Notes under the pieces: generated by a model
The model's input: only the letters and a program-made list of their open reading frames with translations
What the model was told of the DNA's origin: nothing
Databases searched by the model: none
Program-made: the position numbers and the translations under genes
Shown: positions 36,762-46,270 of the stretch, piece after piece
Numbering within the stretch: the first letter of the stretch is position 1
Layout: each line of letters begins with the position of its first letter
Origin: an uncultured Bacteroidales bacterium
GTDB taxonomy: Bacteria; Bacteroidota; Bacteroidia; Bacteroidales; UBA932
Direction: 5' to 3'
NCBI GenBank assembly: GCA_947588835.1
Contig: CANPZS010000011.1
Location: forward strand, 1 to 51,464
Length of the DNA stretch: 51,464 bases

Positions 36762-39326
36762 ATGAAAAAATCGCCTGATAAAATCGAGATTCGCGGCGGC
36801 AGAGTCCACAATCTGAAAAATATCAATGTCGACATTCCGTTAAACGAAATCGTCGGCATCGCGGGCGTTTCGGGTTCGGGCAAGTCGTCGCTTGCGCTCG
36901 GCATCCTCTATGCGGAAGGCTCGCGCAGGTATCTCGAATCCTTGTCGACATACACGCGCAGGCGTATGACGCAGGCGGAAAAAGCGCAGGTGGACGAAGT
37001 GCTGTATGTCCCTGCGGCGCTCGCGCTCCGTCAACGCCCTGGCGTCCCCGGAATCCGCAGTACGTTCGGCACGGGAACGGAACTTTTGAACAGTCTGAGG
37101 CTGATGTTTTCCCGTCTTGCCTCGCACCGTTGTCCGAACGGACATTATGTTTCCCCGTCACTGAATGTAGCGGCGGGCCTGGAACTCGTCTGTCCCGTTT
37201 GCGGAGAACATTTTTTTGCGCCGGGCGCGGAAGAATTGGCGTTTAACAGCCAAGGCGCATGCAAGCGTTGCGACGGGACGGGCGTCGTCCGCATCGTGGA
37301 CGAATCCACGCTTGTCCCCGATGAAACGCTATCTATCGACGAGGGGGCCGTTGCGCCGTGGCAAACGCTGATGTGGTCGCTCATGAAGGACATCGCAAGG
37401 GCCATGGGAGTCAGAACGGACGTTCCTTTCAAGAATTTGACCGAACGGGAGCGCGACATCGTATTTCACGGACCCGCGATCAAAAAGAATATCATCTATC
37501 AAAACAAGACGAGCGGCGCGACGGGCGACATGGATTTCACATATTTCAATGCCACCTACACTGTGGAAAACGCTTTGTCCAAAGTCAAGGACGAGAAGGG
37601 AATGAAGCGCGTCGAGAAGTTTTTGCGGACGGATATTTGCCCCGACTGCGGCGGGACAAGACTTTCCGAGGCCGCCCGCTCGCCCAAACTTATGGGACTG
37701 TCCCTTGCGGAAGTTTGCACGATGAATCTTGCCGACTTGGTTGAATGGGTAAAGAAAGTCCCCGATTCGCTTCCCGAAGAAATGCGCCCCATGGCGGAGA
37801 GCATCTGTCAATCTTTCGGGGATGCCGCAAAACGGCTTATGGATCTTGGACTTTCCTATCTCACATTGGATCGCGCGGCGTCTACGCTTTCCACGGGCGA
37901 AAGACAGAGAATGCAGCTTGCCCGTGCCGTTCGCAACCGCACGACGGGCGTTCTTTATGTCCTCGACGAGCCGTCCATCGGCTTGCATCCGTCGAATATC
38001 GAAGGTCTCACTGGCGTTATGCATGATTTGATTGCCGACGGCAATTCGGTCGTCCTTGTGGATCACGACACAAACGTCCTTCAAAGCGCGGATTATCTTA
38101 TAGAGCTCGGTCCCGAAGCGGGCGCCGGCGGCGGAACGATTATCGCCGAGGGAACGCTCGAAGAAGTCGAAAAAAATTCCGCCTCACGGATAGGAGGCTT
38201 CCTGACGGGCAAAGAGAAAATAGAAATCGGGAGAAAAATATCGGAAAGCGAAATGTTTTCTCTCGGGAAAATACACCTTTCCACGTCGGAAATTCACACG
38301 GTAAAACCGCTGGAAGTCGATTTTCCCAAAGGACGGCTGACCGTCGTCACGGGCGTATCGGGTTCGGGGAAGACGACGCTCATTCTCGAAAGCCTGATAC
38401 CCGCGCTCGAAGCGAAAATCAAGGGAGAAAAATTGCCCGCGCACGTCAAAGATATTTCAGCCGACGGGATCGGACAGGTGAAGTTGATCGATTCCGCGCC
38501 GATTGGCATCAACGTGCGTTCGACCGTAGCGACGTATGCCGACATTCACGACGAGCTCCGCAAGGTCTATGCCAGGACGCCCGACGCTAAAGAGCGCAAA
38601 TATAAAGACGGCGATTTTTCATATAATACGGGCAAGCTCCGCTGTCCGACCTGCGACGGAACGGGCACAATCAGCCTCGACGTGCAATTTTTGCCCGATG
38701 TAGACATACCGTGCCCCGACTGCGGCGGCTCACGTTACGGACGGGAAGCGACGATTATAAAGCGCACATCGAAGTGCGGCGCGGCATATTCGCTCCCCCA
38801 GCTTATGGACATGAGCATAGACGAAGCTCTCGAAGCGTGTTCGGACCTCCCGCTTGTCGCACGTAAAATCAAAGTTTTACACGATCTCGGACTCGGTTAC
38901 TTGACGCTCGGAGAGGAAACGCCCTCTCTTTCGGGCGGCGAGGCGCAAAGGCTTAAACTTGCAAGTGAAATGGGAAAGGGGCAGTCCGATACCGTGTTTG
39001 TATTCGACGAGCCGACAATAGGCCTGCATCCTTTGGACGTGAAAGTCCTGTTGAACGTATTCCAAAGGCTGCTCGATAACGGCGCAACCGTCATTGTCAT
39101 CGAACACGATCTCGACGTTATCCAAAATGCCGATTACATTATCGATATGGGGCCGGGCGGCGGATTGTTCGGCGGGCAGGTAGTCGCTGCGGGGACGCCG
39201 GAAGAAATATGCAACAACAAAAACAGCGTTACGGGAACTTATCTGAAAAAATGTCCAACCCGTCACGTTTCATGTGCGCCGGCTGAAGCAAAAAGCAAAT
39301 CCGAACCATTCACTTGCGGCAAGTAA
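36762..39326 (+). CDS. UvrA2-like ATPase (UvrA homologue lacking the UvrB-binding domain)
   Basis: An 854-residue tandem ABC ATPase of the UvrA family. First half: Walker A GVSGSGKSS (about 35-43), signature LSTGERQRMQLARAV, Walker B LYVLDEPSIGLHP. Second half: GVSGSGKTT, LSGGEAQRLKLASEM, VFVFDEPTIGLHP. Zinc-site cysteines CKRCDGTG...CPDCGG and CPTCDGTG...CPDCGG are present. Only about 45 residues separate the CPNGH that follows the first ATPase motif block from CKRCDG, where canonical UvrA has well over 100 more, so the UvrB-binding domain is absent. Such UvrA2 proteins have been linked to tolerance of DNA-targeting drugs or damage, not to normal excision repair. Codon use is atypical for the window. 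It ends 18 bases before tRNA-Lys(CUU). Confidence 0.88.
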   Translation: MKKSPDKIEIRGGRVHNLKNINVDIPLNEIVGIAGVSGSGKSSLALGILYAEGSRRYLESLSTYTRRRMTQAEKAQVDEVLYVPAALALRQRPGVPGIRSTFGTGTELLNSLRLMFSRLASHRCPNGHYVSPSLNVAAGLELVCPVCGEHFFAPGAEELAFNSQGACKRCDGTGVVRIVDESTLVPDETLSIDEGAVAPWQTLMWSLMKDIARAMGVRTDVPFKNLTERERDIVFHGPAIKKNIIYQNKTSGATGDMDFTYFNATYTVENALSKVKDEKGMKRVEKFLRTDICPDCGGTRLSEAARSPKLMGLSLAEVCTMNLADLVEWVKKVPDSLPEEMRPMAESICQSFGDAAKRLMDLGLSYLTLDRAASTLSTGERQRMQLARAVRNRTTGVLYVLDEPSIGLHPSNIEGLTGVMHDLIADGNSVVLVDHDTNVLQSADYLIELGPEAGAGGGTIIAEGTLEEVEKNSASRIGGFLTGKEKIEIGRKISESEMFSLGKIHLSTSEIHTVKPLEVDFPKGRLTVVTGVSGSGKTTLILESLIPALEAKIKGEKLPAHVKDISADGIGQVKLIDSAPIGINVRSTVATYADIHDELRKVYARTPDAKERKYKDGDFSYNTGKLRCPTCDGTGTISLDVQFLPDVDIPCPDCGGSRYGREATIIKRTSKCGAAYSLPQLMDMSIDEALEACSDLPLVARKIKVLHDLGLGYLTLGEETPSLSGGEAQRLKLASEMGKGQSDTVFVFDEPTIGLHPLDVKVLLNVFQRLLDNGATVIVIEHDLDVIQNADYIIDMGPGGGLFGGQVVAAGTPEEICNNKNSVTGTYLKKCPTRHVSCAPAEAKSKSEPFTCGK

Positions 39327-39341
39327 ACAATTCGGATTTTT
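39297..39341. terminator. Bidirectional terminator of the UvrA-like gene and the tRNA-Lys genes
   Basis: AAATCCGAA (39297-39305) pairs with TTCGGATTT (39331-39339), with an inner stem ACTTG/CAAGT. TTTTTAG follows on the plus strand; TTTGCTTTTT follows on the minus strand. The hairpin overlaps the end of the UvrA-like coding region. Confidence 0.75.
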
Positions 39342-39343
39342 AG

Positions 39344-39416
39344 TGCTCCCTCAGGGGCTCGAACCCTGGACCCCAACATTAAGAGTGTCGTGCTCTACCA
39401 ACTGAGCTAAGGAAGC
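39344..39416 (-). tRNA. tRNA-Lys (CUU anticodon)
   Basis: A full 73-base cloverleaf on the minus strand: acceptor GCTTCCT/AGGGAGC with two G-T pairs, D-arm GCTCAGTTGGTAGAGC, anticodon stem CGACA/TGTTG with loop CTCTTAA (anticodon CTT), T-arm CAGGGTTCGAGCCCCTG. The discriminator base is A and no CCA is encoded. It is second in a tandem tRNA-Lys pair. Confidence 0.95.
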
Positions 39417-39438
39417 GTCCTTATATTTCAAGATTTTG

Positions 39439-39511
39439 TGATCCGTTCGGGGCTCGAACCCGAGACCCCAACATTAAAAGTGTTGTGCTCTACCAACTGA
39501 GCTAACGAATC
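39439..39511 (-). tRNA. tRNA-Lys (UUU anticodon)
   Basis: A 73-base cloverleaf on the minus strand: acceptor GATTCGT/ACGGATC, D-arm identical to its neighbour, anticodon stem CAACA/TGTTG with loop CTTTTAA (anticodon TTT), T-arm TCGGGTTCGAGCCCCGA. The discriminator is A and no CCA is encoded. It precedes tRNA-Lys(CUU) by 22 bases and shares its promoter. Confidence 0.95.
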
Positions 39512-39547
39512 TTCCAACCTTTCCGGAACAATACCGGTTTGGGATTG

Positions 39548-39579
39548 CAAATGTATGCCAATTATCGGAATTCTCCAAA
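39548..39579 (-). promoter_or_regulatory. Promoter of the tandem tRNA-Lys genes
   Basis: Minus strand: TTTG (39579-39576), 20-base spacer, TACATTTG (39555-39548), a textbook Bacteroidota promoter. The predicted start is about 30 bases before the first tRNA. Confidence 0.7.
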
Positions 39580-39604
39580 TTTTTTTGGCATCTTTGTCTT
39601 TGGC

Positions 39605-40657
39605 CTAATCCGAAGAAAATTCCTTGACATGCTGGTCCTCAGATATGCGGCATACGAGGATGTTTCCGTCCTTCTCGGCAACGACATAGCCGTCAAGCCC
39701 TTCCACTACCACCCTGCGGGCGTCCGCGGCATGGACTATGCAGTTTCGGCTGTTGAACAGCCTTACGTCGGAGCCTACGACGGCATTGCCGTCCGAATCC
39801 GTCTGCATATGCGCGCCGATGGCGCCCCAGCTGCCGAGGTCGCTCCAGCCGAATTCACCTCCCACTACATATATGTCACGGGATTTCTCCATTACCGCAT
39901 AGTCGATGGAAATCTTGTCGCACAAAGGGAACAGATTCGCAAGCGCGGGCTTCTCGCCGGCAGTGAAGAACGACGGCGCCAAACGGTCCATAATTTCCGC
40001 AATGGCCGGGGCATGTTCCCGCATCTGAGACATGATCGTCCTGCAGTTCCATACGAATATGCCCGCATTCCACAGATAATGTCCGTCCGCGACATACCGC
40101 ACCGCCACGTCAGCGGAGGGCTTTTCCTTGAATTCAGCCACCTTGACTATGCCTTCCGCGGCATTCCCGCCGGCATGTATATATCCGTAGCCCGTCTCCG
40201 GCCTTGTAGGGACTATCCCCACCGTCACTATGGCGCTGCGGCCGGCCGTAAAGCCGAGGGCCTTTCCGATAGCCGACGCAAACTCCTCCGTGCGGATGAC
40301 GAGAGCGTCCGCGGGGGTCACGACTATATTGGCATCCGGGCAGCGCCTGTCAATTTTCCAGCAGGCATATGCTATGCAAGGCGCCGTATTCCTGGCTTCG
40401 GGCTCGGCAAGTATCTGGTCCTCCGGTATTTCAGGCAACTGTTCTCGCACGGCGGAGACATATCGCTCTGAGGTGACCACCCAGAAATTTTCAGGCGGGC
40501 ACAAGGGCAGGAACCTCTCCATGGTAAGCCGGATCATGGTCTTGCCAACGCCGAGCAGGTCGATGAATTGCTTCGGCATGCACGGAGTGCTGACCGGCCA
40601 GAGCCGGCTGCCGGAGCCTCCGGCCATTATCACTACATGTGTATTCTTTTTATCCAT
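39605..40657 (-). CDS. Mannose-1-phosphate guanylyltransferase
   Basis: A 350-residue nucleotidyltransferase making GDP-mannose. The N-terminal signature VVIMAGGSGSRLWPVST...PKQF (about 8-30) is the pyrophosphorylase loop of ManC/GMP enzymes. FKEKP and WNAGIFVW follow, and the protein ends after a short beta-rich tail (VVGSDVRLFNSRNCIV...) with no phosphomannose-isomerase domain. The ATG at 40657 (MDKKNTHVV) is used; the longer frame overlaps the GT4 gene. It is the last gene of the small glycan cluster, 35 bases after the GT4 gene. Confidence 0.9.
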   Translation of the reverse strand: MDKKNTHVVIMAGGSGSRLWPVSTPCMPKQFIDLLGVGKTMIRLTMERFLPLCPPENFWVVTSERYVSAVREQLPEIPEDQILAEPEARNTAPCIAYACWKIDRRCPDANIVVTPADALVIRTEEFASAIGKALGFTAGRSAIVTVGIVPTRPETGYGYIHAGGNAAEGIVKVAEFKEKPSADVAVRYVADGHYLWNAGIFVWNCRTIMSQMREHAPAIAEIMDRLAPSFFTAGEKPALANLFPLCDKISIDYAVMEKSRDIYVVGGEFGWSDLGSWGAIGAHMQTDSDGNAVVGSDVRLFNSRNCIVHAADARRVVVEGLDGYVVAEKDGNILVCRISEDQHVKEFSSD

Positions 40658-40692
40658 AACGTTCAAATATAATCGTTTTTCTGGAATTGAAG

Positions 40693-41775
40693 TCAATCCG
40701 GCAGCTCCGAATAGATTGCCGCTAGCTTCGCCACTACGGCATCCGGATAGAACGGACGTACCATTTCGGCTCCGCGCTGTCCCATCTTTTTGCATAAATC
40801 TCTGTCCATCAATGTCATTATTGCATTGTAAAGAGCCTCGGAATCATGCGGCGGCACCAGCAGCCCGTTCTCCTCCGGAATTACGATTTCCGGCACGGCC
40901 CCTACGGGTGTAGCTATGACGGCGCATCCGTAGCTCATCGCTTCGAGAAGGCTTATCGGCAGGCCCTCCCACCACGAAGGAAGGACAACAGCATCGGCCC
41001 AATTCAGTACATCGGCCTTGCCATCTCCGGCGACGAAGCCCTCGAATGTCACGAAGTCGACGACGCCCGAGTCCCGAAGCAGTCCGGCCAATTTTTCATC
41101 CTCTCCCCGGCCGCAGATTTTCAGGCGCATGCGCCCGCGCAGTCCGTCGGCATGTGCGGCCAGCGTGTCTACAAGTTCAAAAATTCCCTTGTTGTCCTTT
41201 ATCACGCCCATGAAAAGCAAATGCAGCATGCCGTCGTCCGCGGCAGGCTCCGACAGCGCCGGATAGCCGACTATATTGTTCAGCACCCTTATTTTCGAAG
41301 CAGACACGCCTATGGAGGCATAATATCCGGCCCAATAATCCGAAAGCACTACGAGCACGTCGGTTTTGTCAAACACGGAAAGAATCTTTTCCTTGCGCGG
41401 ACTTTCTTCATAGAAATCACGGAAATTGCCGCTGTGCGAATGCAATATGACCCTGCGCCCGAGGAATCTGGCCGCATCGACGAAATGTGCATGCTTGAAA
41501 AAAGAACCGCCGCTCGCCGTATGGATATGCACGATGCGTATCTCCGGATGGAAAATCAGCTTCACGCACATGCGCAGAAAGGCGGTGATTCCATACCACA
41601 TCTTGCTCGGCCGGCCAGGATTGCGGTATGAAGGAATGAAATTCAGCGCATCGTAATACGGTTCCAGATATTGCAGCACGGCCGCCATGCCGCCGGAAGC
41701 GTTTCCGTGGTAATACTCCCCTATCACGAGCACCCGCCTGCCGAGGGACGGCCCTATGCGCGCATTCATTTCCAT
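40693..41775 (-). CDS. Glycosyltransferase family 4
   Basis: A 360-residue GT-B glycosyltransferase. The N-terminal half has GEYYHGNASGGMAAVLQYL and VHIHTASGGSFFKH (acceptor domain). The C-terminal half has LLFMGVIKDNKGIFELV and the GT4 donor motif PSWWEGLPISLLEAMSYGCAVIATPVGAVPEIV, with the conserved Glu-x7-Glu spacing (EGLPISLLE). The nucleotide-sugar is unknown; GDP-mannose is a reasonable guess from the gene after it. Its start overlaps the GT32 stop by 10 bases (ATG 41769 would reduce this to 4). Confidence 0.9.
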   Translation of the reverse strand: MEMNARIGPSLGRRVLVIGEYYHGNASGGMAAVLQYLEPYYDALNFIPSYRNPGRPSKMWYGITAFLRMCVKLIFHPEIRIVHIHTASGGSFFKHAHFVDAARFLGRRVILHSHSGNFRDFYEESPRKEKILSVFDKTDVLVVLSDYWAGYYASIGVSASKIRVLNNIVGYPALSEPAADDGMLHLLFMGVIKDNKGIFELVDTLAAHADGLRGRMRLKICGRGEDEKLAGLLRDSGVVDFVTFEGFVAGDGKADVLNWADAVVLPSWWEGLPISLLEAMSYGCAVIATPVGAVPEIVIPEENGLLVPPHDSEALYNAIMTLMDRDLCKKMGQRGAEMVRPFYPDAVVAKLAAIYSELPD

Positions 41776-42527
41776 GGTTTCGGGAATATCTTCAGCTTGA
41801 AGGCCCTGAGCCTGTCGTAAAATTTCTTTCCGAACAGCCTTATGATCGTTTTTCTGGCTTTCCTGACGCGGGAGGGACTCTTCCAGCTCGCCATAAAATG
41901 ATGAATGGCCACGGTATTCGGCGTGATGTTCAGTCTGAACGTCTCATTGGAAAGAGGACAGAAATATTCGGACGGATAGATGTCCATGCCGGCTATATGC
42001 ACCACCTTGCGTTCCCTGTTGTCCTCGAGGCCCATAGTCCTGAGCAGATCGGTCGTATGGCGCACCACGGTAGGCACCTTGTCCTCATCCCCGAAAGAAA
42101 AATGCATCCCGTCATATATCCCGAGCATCGAAGCGTAGAACTCCATCCCAGGCTCCGCGCCGAGCCCAAGGCCCGGCGCCACGGCCATGTCCCGGCCGCC
42201 GGCCGCGCAGTCCATCTCGAATCCCATGAAAGGGCCGCGCGCTATTATATCGTCCATGCCGGCGATTACTTCCACGTCGGTGTCGAAATAAATGCCGCCG
42301 TAATGATACAAAATCCAGAAACGGGCGTAATCGCTCACGAAAGCATATTTGCCGGCCTCATACGCCTCCCGCGCATATACCGCGGCGCCGACGTCGAATT
42401 CCGCCTCCGTCCAGCGCCTTATCTCGTAGTCCGGAAGGAACTTCCGCCACGATTCGATGCAGCGCACGGCCAAAGGAGGCAGAGGGCCCCCGCCGAACCA
42501 GCAATAATGTATGACTTTCGGTATCAT
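41766..42527 (-). CDS. Glycosyltransferase family 32 (OCH1-like, DXD motif)
   Basis: A 253-residue GT-A enzyme of the 'capsular polysaccharide synthesis/Gly_transf_sug' group. The start IPKVIHYCWFGGGPLP is characteristic, followed by KYAFVSDYARFWILYHYGGIYFDTDVEVI, which carries the DXD metal motif (DTD). The start at 42527 (MIPKVIHY) is preferred over the longer frame. It probably adds one sugar to a short surface glycan. It follows the NDT-like gene by 14 bases. Confidence 0.9.
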   Translation of the reverse strand: MIPKVIHYCWFGGGPLPPLAVRCIESWRKFLPDYEIRRWTEAEFDVGAAVYAREAYEAGKYAFVSDYARFWILYHYGGIYFDTDVEVIAGMDDIIARGPFMGFEMDCAAGGRDMAVAPGLGLGAEPGMEFYASMLGIYDGMHFSFGDEDKVPTVVRHTTDLLRTMGLEDNRERKVVHIAGMDIYPSEYFCPLSNETFRLNITPNTVAIHHFMASWKSPSRVRKARKTIIRLFGKKFYDRLRAFKLKIFPKPWK

Positions 42528-42541
42528 CTGGAAAGGGCGTG

Positions 42542-42976
42542 TCACATGCTTCCTATGCGGCCGCATATTTCATCGAGGCTGCCGCTTACAAAAGAAAACA
42601 GTTTGTACATCAATTCCGGCTCCTGCTTTTCAGGGATATATACTATCACCGGCCTGCCGCTGCCCCGCATCCATCCGGCCTCGGCATGCGCCGAACGTCC
42701 GCAAGGAAGCACCAGAACGCACAGGTCCGCCCACTCCATGGCGGCCAGATCGCTTGCGAAACCGCTTTCGGCAAGCGGATGGGAAAGGGCGTCCACATAC
42801 TCGTCCACGCCCCAGCGTTCCCAGTTTTCATCTATCGACGACCAGCGGAAACCGCCGTTGCCGTGCGGCGGATTGCGGAAATCGTAAACCTCATGCCCGC
42901 ATCCGCGCAGCCTGTCCACCACTTCGGGATAATAGGCGTTGCGCCAGCTGCTCGCTACATAAATCTTTTTCGCCAT
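42542..42976 (-). CDS. Nucleoside 2-deoxyribosyltransferase-like protein
   Basis: A 144-residue single-domain Rossmann-like protein. IYVASSWRNAYYPEVVDRLR at the N-terminus, DLAAMEWADLCVLVLPCGRSAHAEAGWM in the middle (the Glu of HAEAGW fits the position of the NDT nucleophile) and RPVIVYI near the end match the nucleoside 2-deoxyribosyltransferase/DUF4406 group. Such proteins transfer deoxyribose between bases or hydrolyse N-glycosides. Its place at the head of a glycosyltransferase cluster is unusual. No TAnnTTTG element is visible between it and the gapA terminator. Confidence 0.75.
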   Translation of the reverse strand: MAKKIYVASSWRNAYYPEVVDRLRGCGHEVYDFRNPPHGNGGFRWSSIDENWERWGVDEYVDALSHPLAESGFASDLAAMEWADLCVLVLPCGRSAHAEAGWMRGSGRPVIVYIPEKQEPELMYKLFSFVSGSLDEICGRIGSM

Positions 42977-43016
42977 GTCAGTATCGTCCTGTGTCGGTCC
43001 GGGCTGTCTAAACTGA

Positions 43017-43053
43017 AACGGGGCCGGACCGCACAGATGCGGTCTGCCCCGTT
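43017..43053 (-). terminator. gapA terminator
   Basis: AACGGGGC (43017-43024) pairs with GCCCCGTT (43046-43053), and GGACCGCA with TGCGGTCT continues the stem. On the minus strand TTTCAGTTTAG follows. It lies 21 bases past the gapA stop. Confidence 0.75.
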
Positions 43054-43073
43054 CCGTTCAGGCTATGATTGCT

Positions 43074-44081
<1,008 letters not shown>

Positions 44082-44143
44082 TTATTTTAACGTTAAAAAT
44101 ATGTCTTAAAGCATATTTCCGCCCATGTCGGAAAAAGCCTTTG

Positions 44144-44151
44144 CAAAAGTA
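44144..44151 (-). promoter_or_regulatory. Candidate -7 element TACTTTTG for gapA
   Basis: Minus-strand TACTTTTG fits TAnnTTTG, 72 bases before the gapA ATG. No -33 box at the usual distance. Confidence 0.45.
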
Positions 44152-44172
44152 CTAAAAAATATGATTAATACC

Positions 44173-44180
44173 TATATTTG
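44173..44180 (+). promoter_or_regulatory. Candidate -7 element TATATTTG for surE
   Basis: Plus-strand TATATTTG, 70 bases before the surE ATG. The leader contains no evident riboswitch; a short CCCTGCAGGG palindrome (44203-44212) lies in it. Confidence 0.45.
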
Positions 44181-44249
44181 CAAAAACTTTGGTGCAAAAC
44201 GGCCCTGCAGGGCGCGACAATCTGTTTTTTGTTGCTTAAGACTATAGAT

Positions 44250-45104
44250 ATGAACATTCTCATCACCAACGACGACGGATACAGGGCGAATGGGATCCGG
44301 GTGCTCGCGGAGATGATGGATCGATTCGGAGACGTCACAGTGATAGCCCCGAAACACCATCAGTCGGCCATGGGCATGGCCGTTTCCCTCGGATTCAAGA
44401 AACTTGCCTACAAGGAACTTCCCGACATGGGCCCAGGCAAGTGGTCCTATCTGGATGCCACGCCTGCCAGCTGCATCAAGTTCGGGCTCAACTTCCAGTT
44501 TCTCGACAAAAGGCCGGACGTAGTGATATGCGGCGTCAACCACGGCTCCAACGCATCCTCGGCCGCCTGCTATTCCGCCACTCTCGGCTCGGCCGAAGAA
44601 GGCGCCCTAAACGGGATTCCGGCCATAGGAGTTTCCCTTGACGACGTCCGCACGGACGCGGATTTCTCGGCCGTGAAAGCCATCTTCCCGCAGATCTTCG
44701 AGAAGCTCATGTCTTCCTGGGACAGAAGCAACTACGGCCTTATGTACAACGTGAACTTCCCTGCGTCGCCGCTTTCCGGGATAAAGGGAATACGTGTCGC
44801 GAGGCAGGGCCGTGGGCACTGGATAAAGGAGTTCCGCGACTGGGATCCCTGCATATTCGCCAGATACCACATAACTGAGGAAATGTTCGGCAAGCTCCAT
44901 GACACGCCCCTGGAGGAGGGAGAGAGGGCCTACCTGATGGTCGGGGACTTCGTGGACGACGAGCCGTGCAGCGGCAATGCCGACCACAGGCTCAACGGCG
45001 AAGGCTACGTCACGGTCACGCCGGAAAATCTCGACAAGACCGACTACGCGGATCTGCGGCGCATCGAATCAATCATAAATGAAGACTTTCCCGTCAGGCC
45101 ATGA
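44250..45104 (+). CDS. surE: 5'/3'-nucleotidase SurE
   Basis: A 284-residue metal-dependent phosphatase that hydrolyses nucleoside monophosphates. The N-terminal ILITNDDGYRANGI contains the paired metal-binding aspartates; the motif GVNHGSNAS (about 90-98) adds the conserved Asn. It is about 30 residues longer than E. coli SurE (253), mostly at the C-terminus. ATG 44250 is used because it gives the normal family start; the frame upstream to 44178 has no likeness. Its stop overlaps the lpxB start by 4 bases. Confidence 0.94.
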   Translation: MNILITNDDGYRANGIRVLAEMMDRFGDVTVIAPKHHQSAMGMAVSLGFKKLAYKELPDMGPGKWSYLDATPASCIKFGLNFQFLDKRPDVVICGVNHGSNASSAACYSATLGSAEEGALNGIPAIGVSLDDVRTDADFSAVKAIFPQIFEKLMSSWDRSNYGLMYNVNFPASPLSGIKGIRVARQGRGHWIKEFRDWDPCIFARYHITEEMFGKLHDTPLEEGERAYLMVGDFVDDEPCSGNADHRLNGEGYVTVTPENLDKTDYADLRRIESIINEDFPVRP

Positions 45105-46270
45105 AATACTACATCATCGCCGGTGAAGCCTCGGGCGACCTCCACGGCTCCAATCTCATGAAAGGCCTCTATGCGCACGACCCTGAAGCCGACATACGCT
45201 TCTGGGGAGGGGAACTTATGGATGAAGTCTATCACGGCCATCAGAACGGGACCGGACTGGTGGCCGACTACAAAGACGGGGCCGTGATGGGCTTCTGGGA
45301 AGTGTTCGCAAAGTCCGGAAAACTGCTCGGCAAACTGCGCCGCTGCAAATCCGACATCATCGCATGGGGCCCAGACGCGGTGATACTCATAGACTACCCC
45401 GGATTCAATTTCAGAATAGCCGAATTCGCAAGCAAACGAGGATTCAAAGTATTCTATTACATTGCGCCCAAGGTATGGGCGTCGAGGGAAAGCCGGACAA
45501 GAAAACTGAAACGCTTCGTGGACAAGCTTTTCATAGTCTTCCCCTTCGAAAAAGAATATTTCACGCGGAAGGGCATAGACTTCATATACAAAGGCAATCC
45601 CCTGATAGACGCCATAGACGGATCGGAATTCGTCCGCGAAAGCCGCGAAGAATTTCTGCGCAGGAACGGGCTCGACGGCAGGCGGGCGGTCGCCCTGCTT
45701 CCCGGCTCGCGCAAAATGGAACTGTCCTTCATGCTGCCTCGCCTTGCGGGATTTGTGGACATGATGCACTCCATGCCCGAATACGCCGGCCTGCAGTTCA
45801 TCGTGGCCGGAGCGCCGGCGAGAACCGCATCCGACTACAGGACCATCACGGAAGGGCGCGAAGACTTCGTAAGACTGGTCTTCGGCCAGACATACGGCGT
45901 ACTGCGGCACTCCGAAGCCGCGGTGATAAACTCCGGAACGGCATCGCTCGAAGCGGCCCTGATAGGGACGCCGCAGGTGGTGGGATACGGAGGGTCGCCG
46001 CTGACCTTCGCCATTGCGATATACATAGTAAAGGTCAGATACATAAGCCTCGCCAATCTGATAATAGGGAGAAAGGCGTTCAGGGAACTCCTGCAATATT
46101 ATTTCACTCCCTCGGCCATAGCCTCCGAAGTGCGCAGGCTCCTCGATGACGGCGCATACAGGGAAAGAATGCTGTCGGACTACGCAGAAGTCAGGAAAGC
46201 GCTCGGCGGATCGGGAGCCTCTACGGCGATCGCCGCCGCCATGACGGACGAGCTCAAGAGAAAAAGCTAA
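45101..46270 (+). CDS. lpxB: Lipid-A-disaccharide synthase
   Basis: A 389-residue GT19 enzyme joining UDP-diacylglucosamine to lipid X in lipid A synthesis. The N-terminus YYIIAGEASGDLHGSNLM is diagnostic. PDAVILIDYPGFNFRIA and YYIAPKVWASRESRTRKLK follow, then LLPGSRKMELSFMLP and INSGTASLEAALIGTPQVVGY in the donor-binding half. It works on the inner face of the cytoplasmic membrane. It is translationally coupled to surE by an ATGA overlap and converges on yggS with overlapping stop codons. Confidence 0.96.
   Translation: MKYYIIAGEASGDLHGSNLMKGLYAHDPEADIRFWGGELMDEVYHGHQNGTGLVADYKDGAVMGFWEVFAKSGKLLGKLRRCKSDIIAWGPDAVILIDYPGFNFRIAEFASKRGFKVFYYIAPKVWASRESRTRKLKRFVDKLFIVFPFEKEYFTRKGIDFIYKGNPLIDAIDGSEFVRESREEFLRRNGLDGRRAVALLPGSRKMELSFMLPRLAGFVDMMHSMPEYAGLQFIVAGAPARTASDYRTITEGREDFVRLVFGQTYGVLRHSEAAVINSGTASLEAALIGTPQVVGYGGSPLTFAIAIYIVKVRYISLANLIIGRKAFRELLQYYFTPSAIASEVRRLLDDGAYRERMLSDYAEVRKALGGSGASTAIAAAMTDELKRKS

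Noticed and set aside
44203..44249. Riboswitch or structured leader before surE
   Set aside because: Only a short CCCTGCAGGG palindrome is seen; there is no known aptamer core and the distance to the ATG is short.
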